Positions 41,902-50,774 of a stretch of 64,000 bases of DNA are shown one piece after another. The notes beneath the pieces are model-generated. The model was not told the DNA's origin and made no database searches. It was given only the letters and a program-made list of their open reading frames with translations. The position numbers and the translations under genes were made by a program. Source of the DNA: Methanotrichaceae archaeon (GTDB taxonomy: Archaea; Halobacteriota; Methanosarcinia; Methanotrichales; Methanotrichaceae); assembly GCA_013178225.1 (NCBI GenBank), contig JABLXE010000004.1, positions 124,001-188,000 of the forward strand. The letters are read 5' to 3'. The number at the start of each line of letters is the position of its first letter. Within the stretch, counting starts at the first letter, position 1.

Positions 41902-43335
41902 ATGTTCAACGCCAGCATGCTCATCAACGGAAGCCAGGTTCCTGCGCTATCCGGCCGCACCACAGAGATTAGAAATCCTGCCAACCAGGAGCTGGTGGCG
42001 GAAGTCCCCTCAGGCGGAAGAAAGGACGCCGAAATGGCCCTGGAGGCCGCCAAGAAGGCCTTTCCTGAGTGGTCTCTGGCCACCAGCGCTCTGCGGGCCG
42101 ACCTGCTGCACGAGGCCGCCCGTCTGGTCCGCCAGCGATGCGAGCAGATCGCTCGGCTGCTCACCCAGGAGATGGGAAAGCCTCTCAAGTATTCCCGGCT
42201 GGAGGTCTTGTCCTCGGCTGACGTGCTCGACTATTACGCTGAAGAGGGAAAGCGCAACTTCGGACAGTGGATCTCTTCGCCTCGCAGCCGGTCCATAGTT
42301 CTCCGGCAGCCGGTGGGAGTCGCAGCGTTGATCACACCCTGGAACTACCCGGTGGACCTGCTGGCCTGGAAGGTTGGCCCGGCTCTGGCAGCAGGCTGCA
42401 CAGTTGTCGCCAAGCCTCCCAGCATCGCTCCTCTGGCCGCCACAGAGTTCATGAAAGCGGTGAACGATGCCGGGCTTCCGGGGGGCGTGGTAAACGTGGT
42501 TCTGGGGCCGGGCTCTGAAGTGGGAGCGGAGCTGGTGGAAAATCCGATCTCCAAAAAGGTGGCCTTTACCGGGGAGACCGAAACCGGCAGGTGGATCATG
42601 GAGCACTCGGCAAGGCACCTCAAGCGGGTCTCGCTGGAGCTGGGCGGCCACTCCCCGTTCATCGTCTGCGAGGACGCCGACCTCGACAAGGCTGCGGCTG
42701 CAGGTGCCATACGCGCTTTTTCCAATATGGGACAGATCTGCATCAGCGTAAACAGGATCTATGTGGCCCAGGAGATCGCCGGGGAGTTCATCGAGAAGTT
42801 TATCGAGCGCGCCGGCCGCCTCAAGATCGGAAACGGCCTCGAACAGGATGTGGACCTGGGTCCCATGGCCAGCGGCTCCCAGAGGGATAAGACCCGCGAG
42901 CACGTGGCTGATGCCCTGCAAAAGGGAGCCAGGCTGCTATTGGGAGGGCGCGAGCCGGATGGAGCAGAGTATTCCAAAGGGTACTTCTATCAGCCTACTG
43001 TTCTTTCCGGGGTCGATCACGGCATGAAGGTGATGCGAGAAGAGACCTTCGGGCCGGTAGCTCCCATCACGACCTTTGAGACCGTAGACCAGGCCATCGG
43101 TCTGGCCAACGACTCGCAGTACGGTCTGGCCTCTTATGTCTATACCGAGTCGCTGGAGTCGGCAATTTACGCTGCAGAGAGGCTGGAGTCCGGCGGGGTG
43201 GGAATAAACATCAACAACGTGGTAGACATCCAGGCTCCTTTCGGCGGCTGGAAACAGAGCGGCTTTGGACGGGAGCTGGGACGCCAGGGTCTGGACAGCT
43301 ACCTGGAGCTAAAGCATATACGCATCGGACTGTAG
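41902..43335 (+). CDS. NAD(P)-dependent aldehyde dehydrogenase
   Basis: 477 aa, standard ALDH length. Seen: PWNYPVDLLAWKVGPALAAGC (NAD site), VAFTGETETGRWIM, general-base Glu in LELGGHSPFIV, catalytic Cys in NMGQICISVNRIYV, and EETFGPVAPI. Similar archaeal proteins act on succinate semialdehyde, lactaldehyde or glyceraldehyde; the substrate here is unsure. The ATG at 41902 follows GGGTGATC. Monocistronic. Confidence 0.9.
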   Translation: MFNASMLINGSQVPALSGRTTEIRNPANQELVAEVPSGGRKDAEMALEAAKKAFPEWSLATSALRADLLHEAARLVRQRCEQIARLLTQEMGKPLKYSRLEVLSSADVLDYYAEEGKRNFGQWISSPRSRSIVLRQPVGVAALITPWNYPVDLLAWKVGPALAAGCTVVAKPPSIAPLAATEFMKAVNDAGLPGGVVNVVLGPGSEVGAELVENPISKKVAFTGETETGRWIMEHSARHLKRVSLELGGHSPFIVCEDADLDKAAAAGAIRAFSNMGQICISVNRIYVAQEIAGEFIEKFIERAGRLKIGNGLEQDVDLGPMASGSQRDKTREHVADALQKGARLLLGGREPDGAEYSKGYFYQPTVLSGVDHGMKVMREETFGPVAPITTFETVDQAIGLANDSQYGLASYVYTESLESAIYAAERLESGGVGININNVVDIQAPFGGWKQSGFGRELGRQGLDSYLELKHIRIGL

Positions 43336-43523
43336 CCCCAAGTTTCCCCCCAGAAGCGGCTTCTCACGAAGAGCCTCGGCCCCTTCAGCCGCCAAAAACG
43401 AACCCCTGGCATAACGAACCCTGGTTTTGTCCTCCGAAGGATCTTGGAAATCAAGTTTCATAATCACGGCCAGCGACGATCCTCATTTCCGCTAGCAGGA
43501 TTGATCCTCTCCGGACGAATGAC

Positions 43524-43535
43524 TATTTAAGTCCC
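43524..43535 (+). promoter_or_regulatory. TATA-like box of the fil-type kinase gene
   Basis: CTATTTAAGT lies about 30 bp before the ATG at 43561, so the mRNA leader would be only a few nucleotides. Confidence 0.45.
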
Positions 43536-43560
43536 AAAAGAAAACCGGGATTTCGATTCG

Positions 43561-45450
43561 ATGAGCCTTCCTGCCCTCTACTACCTGGTGCTTCTGGCCT
43601 TATCAGCACTGGCATCTGCTGCCATCGCTGCATTCTGCTGGACGCGCCGGTCTTCTCTCGGCACCAAGCCCTTCATCGTGCTCATGGTTGCGGTCTCGTT
43701 CTGGTCCTTTTGCGATCTGATGAGGCTCTTGAGCTCTGATTATTCCACAATGGTCTTCTGGGACAAGATGTCCTACCTGGGAATCGTACTGGTCGGGCCC
43801 TCATGGCTGGCCTTTTGCCTGCAGTACACCAAAAGAGACGGGCAACTGAACAGGCGGAACCTGGCTCTGCTCTCGATCGTGCCGCTGGTCACGCTGGTAC
43901 TGGTATTTTTCAATGAACAATTCGGACTGATATGGACCGATCTGACCGTAGTGGATCTGGGCCAATTTCGGGACCTGGCTCACGGCCACGGACCGTGGTT
44001 CTGGGTCAATGTCGCCTATTCTTATCTCCTCATATTGACGGGAACGATCCTGCTGTTTCAATATGCTCTGCGATCCTCCAGCCTCTACCGGAACCAGGCC
44101 AAGGTGCTGGCGCTTGGGGCGGCCATACCCCTGATCTCCAATGCGCTGTACGTTGCCGGTGTAAGTCCGTTCTATCCTCTGGACATGACCACTCTGGCCT
44201 TTAGCCTCACCGGCCTGGTGGCGGCATGGGGGATGTTTCATTTCAAGCTCCTGGATATCGTTCCCGTGGCCTATGACTCAGTCGTCTCCAGCATGGCCGA
44301 CGGCGTGGTGATCACGGACGCCAAAAACCGGGTGGCAGACATCAACCCCGCGGCCCTGAAGATGTCCGGCCTGCCTTCCCAGGAGATCATTGGGAGACCC
44401 GCTGATCTGCTTCCCATGTTCAAATCTGATTTGTTGCAGCGCTCTTCTTCTGCTATCGAATCCGAATCTGAACTGGAATATCCCGGTCCGAACGGGCAGA
44501 GGTTCTACGATCTTCGGATCTCGGTCCTGTACGATCCGCAGGGCGATCTTCTGGGCCGGCTGTGGGTCTTCAGGGACATAACCGATCGCAGACGCGCTCA
44601 GGACGAGCTTTTCCGGGCTCATCAAGAGCTGGAGAGACGGGTAGCTGAGCGAACTTCCCAGCTGGCAGAGGCTAACCTGTCTCTGAAAGAACAAATGGCT
44701 GAGCTGAAGCAATCAAAGAAAGAGCGCGAAAAGCTCATCGCCGAGCTGGAGATCAAGAACAGCGAGATGGAGCGGTTCACTTACACGGTCTCGCACGATT
44801 TGAGGTCGCCGTTGATCACCATCAAGGGTTTCCTGGGCTTTCTCAGGCAGGATCTAGCAAAGGGCTCGAACCTCCGGACCGAAGCCGATATGAAGAGAAT
44901 TGAGGAGGCCGTCGATAGAATGGACCTGCTGCTGAGAGATACTCTGGCCCTCTCTCGCATTGGCCGTGTAGTCGATCCGCCACAATATGTAAACTTCGGA
45001 GAGATCGTTAAGGAGGCGCTGGATCAGGTCTCGCTGCAGATCCGGTCATCAAAGGTCAGGATAATTCAGGCAGAGAGCTATCCCGTCGTTTTTGTGGACC
45101 GCTTGAGGTTGGCAGAGGCGCTGGCAAACTTGATCGAAAACAGCATAAAGTACATGGGCCATCAAGCCTCACCAGAGATAGAGATCGGATGGAGAAAATT
45201 GGCGGATGGTACGGCGTTTTTTGTGCGCGACAACGGCATGGGGTTGGACCCAAGCCAGCATCAAAAGGTCTTCGAGCTGTTCTACAAAGTGGACAAAAAG
45301 AGCGAAGGAACGGGCGCGGGCCTGGCCATCGTAAAGAGGATAGTTGAAGTTCACGGCGGACGGATTTGGATTGAATCGGAGGCGGGAAAGGGTTGTTCGG
45401 TCTGCTTCACCCTGCCGCGGTCAGATTTGAGCGCCCCCAAGTCCGCGTGA
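43561..45450 (+). CDS. Membrane histidine kinase, FilI-like
   Basis: 629 aa. N-terminal seven-segment membrane region (1-225), a PAS domain (about 240-345), a coiled coil (346-400), HisKA with phospho-accepting His412 (FTYTVSHDLRSPLITIKGF), and HATPase (NLIENSIKYM, VRDNGMGLDP, GTGAGLAIVKRIVEVHGG). In Methanothrix harundinacea a kinase called FilI lies beside two response regulators and has been tied to carboxylated acyl-homoserine lactones. The domain order and the neighbours here fit that locus, so FilI is the likely match; proof would need a sequence comparison. Confidence 0.82.
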   Translation: MSLPALYYLVLLALSALASAAIAAFCWTRRSSLGTKPFIVLMVAVSFWSFCDLMRLLSSDYSTMVFWDKMSYLGIVLVGPSWLAFCLQYTKRDGQLNRRNLALLSIVPLVTLVLVFFNEQFGLIWTDLTVVDLGQFRDLAHGHGPWFWVNVAYSYLLILTGTILLFQYALRSSSLYRNQAKVLALGAAIPLISNALYVAGVSPFYPLDMTTLAFSLTGLVAAWGMFHFKLLDIVPVAYDSVVSSMADGVVITDAKNRVADINPAALKMSGLPSQEIIGRPADLLPMFKSDLLQRSSSAIESESELEYPGPNGQRFYDLRISVLYDPQGDLLGRLWVFRDITDRRRAQDELFRAHQELERRVAERTSQLAEANLSLKEQMAELKQSKKEREKLIAELEIKNSEMERFTYTVSHDLRSPLITIKGFLGFLRQDLAKGSNLRTEADMKRIEEAVDRMDLLLRDTLALSRIGRVVDPPQYVNFGEIVKEALDQVSLQIRSSKVRIIQAESYPVVFVDRLRLAEALANLIENSIKYMGHQASPEIEIGWRKLADGTAFFVRDNGMGLDPSQHQKVFELFYKVDKKSEGTGAGLAIVKRIVEVHGGRIWIESEAGKGCSVCFTLPRSDLSAPKSA

Positions 45451-45475
45451 TGAAGGTCAGGTGACACCCAAGTAG

Positions 45476-45904
45476 ATGTCCCCAAAGATCCCGACCGTGC
45501 TGCTAATTGAAGATGATCGCGATCATGCAGATCTGATCATGAGGTGTTTCGAGGATTTGAGAACCGCCCAGATTCGCTGGATGGAAGACGGCGAAAAGGC
45601 CCTGGACTACCTGCTTCACCGGGGCGAATTTGCAGAGGAAGAGACGCCGGATCTGATTTTATTGGATCTTCGAATTCCAAAATACGATGGCCACGATATC
45701 CTGCAGAAGATCAAGGATTGCGAAGAGCTGCTGACGGTCCCGAGAGTGATTCTCACAACCTCAGACAATCCCATGGACGTGAGGAAGGCCTACCAGAATC
45801 ATGCTAACAGCTATCTCGTAAAGCCGCTTGGACTGGAAGAATTCAGAGATATGATAACCGAGCTGGGAAATTATTGGTTCAAATATAACGTTTCCTGCAG
45901 ATGA
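45476..45904 (+). CDS. Single-domain response regulator (Rcp1/CheY type), FilR-like
   Basis: 142 aa, receiver domain only. Acidic pair in LLIEDDRDHADLI, phospho-Asp in LILLDLRIPKYDG, Thr in VILTTSDN, Lys in YLVKPLG. It starts 25 bp after the kinase stop and should take phosphate from it. With no output domain it would signal by binding a partner. One of two regulators in this locus. Confidence 0.87.
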   Translation: MSPKIPTVLLIEDDRDHADLIMRCFEDLRTAQIRWMEDGEKALDYLLHRGEFAEEETPDLILLDLRIPKYDGHDILQKIKDCEELLTVPRVILTTSDNPMDVRKAYQNHANSYLVKPLGLEEFRDMITELGNYWFKYNVSCR

Positions 45905-45993
45905 TGCCAAAACTGAACAGTTGATGTGAAGAAACGTTTATCTATCCTATTTAACGTAAGGAGGAAGGGAAATTTTAATGGAGTGGGTGGAAA

Positions 45994-46764
45994 GTGGATG
46001 AATCTGAAAATAGAGAGCATCCTCCCATATTGTTGGTCGAGGATGATGAGGCACACGCAGAAATGATATGCCGGATCTTTGAGGAGGATGGTCCTCATTG
46101 GTTGGTCAAAAGGGTGTGCGGCCTCTCTGAAGCCCTGAACTGGCTGGAAGATAATCGGTCAAATTTGCCCTCGCTGGTGATAGCCGATTACCGTCTGGCG
46201 GATGGAACGGGACTTGATCTGGCCAAAGACGCCAGAACCCCGGTGGACATCGGCTATCCGCTGATAATTCTCACTGGCGTGGGTTCGGAAAAGCTGGCCG
46301 TTCAGACTTTGAAGTCGGGAGCTATGGAATACGTGGTCAAGGACTTCGACGACCTCAAGAATTTGCCGAGGACTGCCCACCGGGTGCTCCGTGAATGGGA
46401 TCTGATCTCCGGAAAGAAGCGGGCGGAAGAGAACCTTCGAAAGTATATCGATAACCTCGAAGAGGCTAACGGCAATCTAGAAGATTTCATGGATGTAATC
46501 TCCGATGATGTGGCGACATTTCTGTCTTTGATGGCTGAACTGGACAAAACCCTCCATGAAAAATACTCAGACCGCCTGGACCAGGATACGCTCAACTGCC
46601 TTCACAAGGCAAAGGGATCGGCGGAAAGAATGGGCGCTTTAATCGATAATCTGCTGGAGTATCTGGTTCCTGTCTACCTGGATAGCTCTATCATCAGGCT
46701 CTATGGTGCCAAGATGCATTTCCTGGAGGAGAGATATCGAGCCACACAAAACGACAACTGCTAG
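45994..46764 (+). CDS. Response regulator with DHp-like C-terminal domain lacking His, FilR-like
   Basis: 256 aa. Receiver domain (1-130): LLVEDDEAHAEM, phospho-Asp65 in VIADYRLADG, ILTGVGSEK, VVKDFDD. The C-terminal half begins with a coiled coil (KKRAEENLRKYIDNLEEANGNLEDF) and resembles a HisKA dimerisation domain, FMDVISDDVATFLSLM, where the phospho-His is Asp171. A GTG start at 45994 is chosen because an ATG at 45978 is followed by stop. A separate TATA-like CTATTTAACG lies upstream, so it may have its own promoter. Confidence 0.8.
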   Translation: MDESENREHPPILLVEDDEAHAEMICRIFEEDGPHWLVKRVCGLSEALNWLEDNRSNLPSLVIADYRLADGTGLDLAKDARTPVDIGYPLIILTGVGSEKLAVQTLKSGAMEYVVKDFDDLKNLPRTAHRVLREWDLISGKKRAEENLRKYIDNLEEANGNLEDFMDVISDDVATFLSLMAELDKTLHEKYSDRLDQDTLNCLHKAKGSAERMGALIDNLLEYLVPVYLDSSIIRLYGAKMHFLEERYRATQNDNC

Positions 46765-46902
46765 ACTAATAGATCCTGCAGATCCTGCCCAACCTCGATT
46801 GACTGGCGCGGGCTTTGGGGGATGACGGCTCGCGCCGCCCTGGCCGGGCTGACGAAAGAATAAAATCCTTGAACATCTTTGCCCATACCAGAAGTGAAGA
46901 TC

Positions 46903-48480
46903 ATGAGAGTTCTTGTCACCGATTCATTGGCTGAGGAAGGAGTAAAGAGGCTGCAGTCCGGAGCTGAAGTTGACGTCATGACCAACCTCACTCCCGAAGA
47001 GCTGGTTAAGAAGATTGAAGATTACGACGCCCTGGTGATAAGAAGCGGGACCAAGGTCACTGCCGATGTCATCAACGCTGCCAAGAACCTGAAGGTCGTG
47101 GGGCGGGCGGGCGTCGGCGTGGACAATATAGATGTTCCTGCGGCCACCAAGAAGGGGGTAATTGTGGTCAATACCCCTGGCGGCAACACCATCTCTGCTG
47201 CAGAGCATACCATCGCCATGATGCTGGCCCTGGCCCGCAATATCCCGCAGGCCCATGCCGCCCTGCAGCGGGGAGAATGGAACCGAAAGAAGTACACAGG
47301 CGTAGAATTCTTCAACAAGACCCTGGGCATCGTGGGTCTGGGCAGGGTGGGAGTTGAGGTCGCCTCCCGCATGAAATCATTCAGCATGCAGATTCTGGCC
47401 TTCGATCCCTTTGTAACTGAGGAGAAGGCCCAGCAGATGGGAATCAAGCTCGCTCCTCTGGATACCGTGCTGCGAGAATCGGATTTCATTACCGTTCATA
47501 CTCCGCTCACCAGCGAGACCAGGAACCTGATAGATACGGCTCAGTTCGATATCATGAAGTCCGGGGTGCGGATAGTAAACTGCGCTCGCGGCGGCATCAT
47601 CAACGAGGCCTCGCTGGCCAAGGCCGTGGCCGAAGGCAAAGTGGCCGGTGCGGCCGTGGACGTCTTCACTAAGGAGCCGCCGGTCGGAAACCCTATGCTG
47701 GAGCAGGACCGCATCATCACCACACCTCATCTGGGGGCCTCGACAGCAGAGGCGCAGGTTAACGTGGCTCTGGCAGTGGCAGACCAAATTCTGGCCATAG
47801 GCCGGGGAGGGCTTCCCACCAACGCCATAAATATGCCCGCCATCTCGCCGGAGATGCTGGCGGTCATGGAGCCGTTCATGGACCTGGCAGAGAAGATGGG
47901 ACGCCTGGCCGGGCAGCTATCCGGCAAGAGCTTTGAGAGCGTGGAGCTGATCTACGGCGGCTCGGCAGCCGAGAAGGATACCCGCGCAGTCACCATCTCC
48001 GCCGTACGCGGGCTTCTGGCCGCTGCTCTCGGCAATGAGAACGTGAACTTCGTTAATGCCCTAAGCCTGCTCAAGGAACGGGGCGTGAAGCTGACCGAGA
48101 GCAAGACCGAGTCTGTAAGCGGCTACAGCAATGCCATTACCCTCAAATTGGCGAACAAAGGCGACACGATCCAGGTGGAAGGAACGGTCTACAGCAACAA
48201 AGACCGGCGCATCATTCAGCTGAACGAGTACCATACTTACATCCCCACCGAGGGAAATATGGTGATAGCAGAAATCGAGGACAAGCCCAACATCATAGGT
48301 CCGTGCTGCGTGGTTTTAGGCGAGGACCGGATCAATATCGGTGGAATGCATGTGGGTCGAACCGCTGAAGGAAAGCCCCAGCTGATGATCTTGAGCGTAG
48401 ACCACGCTGTTCCCGGGGCCACCATGGACAGGATGCAACAGGTCTCCGGCGTCCTGAGCGCCAAAATGGTAACTCTCTGA
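46903..48480 (+). CDS. serA: D-3-phosphoglycerate dehydrogenase (SerA), long form
   Basis: 525 aa. Oxidises 3-phosphoglycerate, first step of Ser synthesis. NAD fold: LGIVGLGRVGVEVASRMKSF; catalytic Arg in NCARGGIINE, Glu in DVFTKEPP, His in TTPHLGAST. Residues about 320-450 are the allosteric substrate-binding insert and the last 75 an ACT domain (NMVIAEIEDKPNIIG). Typical of long archaeal/bacterial SerA. ATG 46903 follows AGTGAAGATC. A hairpin terminator follows. Supplies Ser to the glyA-folD pair at 58 kb. Confidence 0.95.
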   Translation: MRVLVTDSLAEEGVKRLQSGAEVDVMTNLTPEELVKKIEDYDALVIRSGTKVTADVINAAKNLKVVGRAGVGVDNIDVPAATKKGVIVVNTPGGNTISAAEHTIAMMLALARNIPQAHAALQRGEWNRKKYTGVEFFNKTLGIVGLGRVGVEVASRMKSFSMQILAFDPFVTEEKAQQMGIKLAPLDTVLRESDFITVHTPLTSETRNLIDTAQFDIMKSGVRIVNCARGGIINEASLAKAVAEGKVAGAAVDVFTKEPPVGNPMLEQDRIITTPHLGASTAEAQVNVALAVADQILAIGRGGLPTNAINMPAISPEMLAVMEPFMDLAEKMGRLAGQLSGKSFESVELIYGGSAAEKDTRAVTISAVRGLLAAALGNENVNFVNALSLLKERGVKLTESKTESVSGYSNAITLKLANKGDTIQVEGTVYSNKDRRIIQLNEYHTYIPTEGNMVIAEIEDKPNIIGPCCVVLGEDRINIGGMHVGRTAEGKPQLMILSVDHAVPGATMDRMQQVSGVLSAKMVTL

Positions 48481-48492
48481 GATAGATGTTCA

Positions 48493-48526
48493 GGGCGGGC
48501 TTTTCCGCTCGCCCGGCCGGTTTTTT
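48493..48526 (+). terminator. Hairpin terminator after serA
   Basis: GGGCG (48493-48497) pairs with CGCCC (48510-48514), then GGCCGG and TTTTTT (48521-48526). It lies 12 bp after the stop and looks like a bacterial-style terminator, between convergent serA and mfnB. Confidence 0.6.
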
Positions 48527-48551
48527 AAAAAGTGATTTTATCGGGAAAATT

Positions 48552-49256
48552 TTATCGGGAAAGCTCCTGTTTGAGCCTATCCACCAGATCTGCTTTAATG
48601 GATCCGTTTCGATCTCCACCGCACACTATTCCCCGCACGCCCAGGATATCGGGATCAATCGATTTGATCAGGTTCAGGTGCTCAAAGCCCACTGCCCCTG
48701 CAATGGCCACCTGAAGCCCGCAATCGTGGCCGGCTTTGATGAAATCACGAAGCTCCTGCTCGCTCATGAACTCGAATGTCGATCTGCCGTCCTTTATGGC
48801 AGTATCAACCATCACCAGATCGGCTCCAGATGCAGCCGCAGCCTCCGGCAGGAGCTGGGGGGAGATCGATCCGACCCTGGCATGGTCGGCGTAGCCTGCA
48901 GCCACCACCATCTTTCGTCCGTCCAGGTCCTTGACGGCTTTGACAATGCCGGCCAGCATCTCTTCGGCCTGGACTTTCTCTTTTACGCCCAGCAGCCCGG
49001 CCTTGATGAAATCTGCTCCCGAGACGGCAGCTCCCAAAGCGGCAAGGCTGGCGGTGCCGGGCTTGAAATCTAGATCTCCAATAGTTGCGGAGACGGGAAT
49101 CACCCCATTCGCCATCTCCTTTACGGCTCTGATGGCCCAGGGGAAGTTCGCTCCCAAAGAGCCCTCTTTGGGATTCTTGACATCCAGGATATCTGCGCCA
49201 CCGTCCAGGGCGGCCTTTGCCTCCTCAAGGTTCATAGGACTTACCAATAATCTCAT
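48552..49256 (-). CDS. mfnB: (5-formylfuran-3-yl)methyl phosphate synthase (MfnB)
   Basis: 234 aa TIM barrel (UPF0264) that makes the furan of methanofuran from two glyceraldehyde-3-phosphate. MRLLVSPMNLEEAKAALDGGADILDVKNPKEGSLGANFPW carries Lys27, the Schiff-base lysine of the M. jannaschii enzyme; VVAAGYADHARVGSI and VGFEHLNLIKSIDPDILGVRG follow. The ATG is at 49256. Divergent from the HisA-like gene with only 26 bp between starts; a TATA-like TTAAGTATATC (49303-49313, minus strand) lies inside that gene. A methanogen marker. Confidence 0.93.
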   Translation of the reverse strand: MRLLVSPMNLEEAKAALDGGADILDVKNPKEGSLGANFPWAIRAVKEMANGVIPVSATIGDLDFKPGTASLAALGAAVSGADFIKAGLLGVKEKVQAEEMLAGIVKAVKDLDGRKMVVAAGYADHARVGSISPQLLPEAAAASGADLVMVDTAIKDGRSTFEFMSEQELRDFIKAGHDCGLQVAIAGAVGFEHLNLIKSIDPDILGVRGIVCGGDRNGSIKADLVDRLKQELSR

Positions 49257-49282
49257 ATCGCACCAATCCCAACAGGGCACAG

Positions 49283-49987
49283 GTGCGATGCATCTTCGTC
49301 ATGGATATACTTAATGGTAGGGTGGTTCATGCCGTTCGAGGAGAGCGTAGCGGTTACCGTCCCATCGATCAGTCAAGCGGCATAGTCACGACCTCAGATC
49401 CTCTCGGAGTGCTGGACGAGGTCTCCCCAAGAGAGGTGTACGTGGCAGACCTGAACCGCCTGACGAAAAGCGGCGACAACCTGTTGACAATTGAAGAGAT
49501 CTCAAGCCGGGTCAGCACCTGGGCAGATACCGGAATTGAGAATGCTGAGGATATGAACTGCCTGTCGGAGGGAATCGTCCCGGTCCTGGGGACGGAGACC
49601 GTATCCCTGGCGAATCTGGAAAGGGCAGCATCCGGGAGGGGCGTGGTGGCCAGCGTCGACATGAAAGCCCGAAAGGTCCTGGCCAGGGATCGAGAGCTTG
49701 CCGCACTTTGTCCTTTGAATGTTATCGAGAGGCTGAATGCCCTGCCGCTGAAGGCGGTGATCCTGCTGGAGCTGGACCGAGTGGGGACCTCCTGCGGGCT
49801 GGACCGAGACTTCTTGCAGGAAGCCGCATCCTCCAGCCGCCACCCGCTAATTCTCGGCGGAGGGGTAAAAGACCTCGATGATCTGCGGGCACTGGAGGAG
49901 ATGGGCTTTGATGGTGCCCTGGTGGCAACAGCGGTGCACAACGGCCGGATACCGCTGGAGATGGTGCGCTCTCAGATCGATTCCTGA
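49283..49987 (+). CDS. HisA-like TIM-barrel protein (COG1411)
   Basis: 234 aa. RCIFVMDILNGRVVHAVRGERSGYRPI is the HisA opening (catalytic Asp in VMDIL), and LILGGGVKDLDDLRALEEMGFDGALVATAVHNGRI is the phosphate-binding end. COG1411 proteins are related to proFAR isomerase but their reaction is unknown. The start is GTG 49283, where the family N-terminus begins. Being back to back with mfnB suggests a link to methanofuran or another C1 cofactor, which is inference. Confidence 0.8.
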   Translation: MRCIFVMDILNGRVVHAVRGERSGYRPIDQSSGIVTTSDPLGVLDEVSPREVYVADLNRLTKSGDNLLTIEEISSRVSTWADTGIENAEDMNCLSEGIVPVLGTETVSLANLERAASGRGVVASVDMKARKVLARDRELAALCPLNVIERLNALPLKAVILLELDRVGTSCGLDRDFLQEAASSSRHPLILGGGVKDLDDLRALEEMGFDGALVATAVHNGRIPLEMVRSQIDS

Positions 49988-50009
49988 CGGAGGCCAGAGG
50001 GGCAGATCT

Positions 50010-50380
50010 GGGCAGCATATTTCCAGGAGCATTCGGGAATTGAGCATTGTTGCGGACATGAGGACATTTTCAGAGTCCTATCCCGATGAGGCAATAGTCC
50101 AGCAGCTTGCTGGAAAATTCACTGTTTCATAATTTCGTCCTTTTGGATAAGGTAAAATGCCCTGAAGAGCGCATCTGGTATATCTGCCAGAATATCTCTC
50201 GGTGATGGAGCAGGAATGTTCTAATCCACCAGATCGAAAAGCGGCCTTTACGAAAGGAAGGTGCGGGGCGCTGGTGAACTTGACCGAACTCTGCCTGTTC
50301 CACAGTCCGAGCTTGCCAGGCAGATCCTAAAGATCCGTACAACTTCGATTTTCTGACAAGCCGCCAGGCGAGGGGAAGAT
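50010..50380 (+). pseudogene. Decayed DUF1016/YhcG-type nuclease remnant
   Basis: Reading three frames recovers the N-terminal part of a DUF1016 protein: ADMRTFSESYPDEAIVQQL (frame 1, stop TAA at 50130), then FVLLDKVKCPEERIWYICQN and, after a TGA, WSRNVLIHQIEKRPL, and later [18 protein letters not shown] in another frame position with further stops. Intact members have (R)NLxYMRxFAExYPDExIVQQL ... LLLDKVKDPEERLWY ... GWSRNVLxxQIE ... LKDPYxFDFLTL. At least one frameshift and three stops. The nuclease end is gone. Confidence 0.75.
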
Positions 50381-50383
50381 CTG

Positions 50384-50671
50384 GGTCTATCAGAAGCGGA
50401 GCTTGCCTTCTGGGATGCTCTGGAAGTAAAGGATAGTGCAGTGATGGATTTGGGTGACGAGACTCTCCGGCAGATTGCCCGCGAGCTGGCTGAATCAGTT
50501 CGCAATAATTTATCCATCGATTGATCGATTAGAGAGTCATCCCGAGCAAAGCTGCGAGTAATTATCAGGCGTCTGCTTCGCAAACATGGCTATCCGCCGG
50601 ACAAGCAAGAGAAAGCAACCCAGACCGTTTTAGAGCAGGCAGAATTGTTATGCAAGGATTGGGTCGGCTGA
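50384..50671 (+). pseudogene. C-terminal remnant of type I restriction enzyme subunit HsdR
   Basis: In one frame, [41 protein letters not shown], then ID[21 protein letters not shown] and [20 protein letters not shown]. This is the C-terminal helical tail of HsdR (DUF3387-type), where the usual IDW has become ID plus TGA at 50522-50524. Only about 95 codons remain. It abuts the DUF1016 remnant, suggesting decay of a former restriction island. Confidence 0.75.
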
Positions 50672-50774
50672 AGGATCATAGCGCTTGAGGTCTCTTTTAT
50701 CGTGAGGTCCGACAGGAAGCATTAAATACCAGTAGCGTATAGCTCTTAGTAAAATAGTTAAATGAGTTGGCACC
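50672..50774. promoter_or_regulatory. Promoter region of the exported 216-aa protein
   Basis: AT-rich segment after the HsdR remnant. GCATTAAATACC (about 50719-50730) is TATA-like and lies at a distance giving a leader of about 25 nt before the ATG at 50775. Confidence 0.35.
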
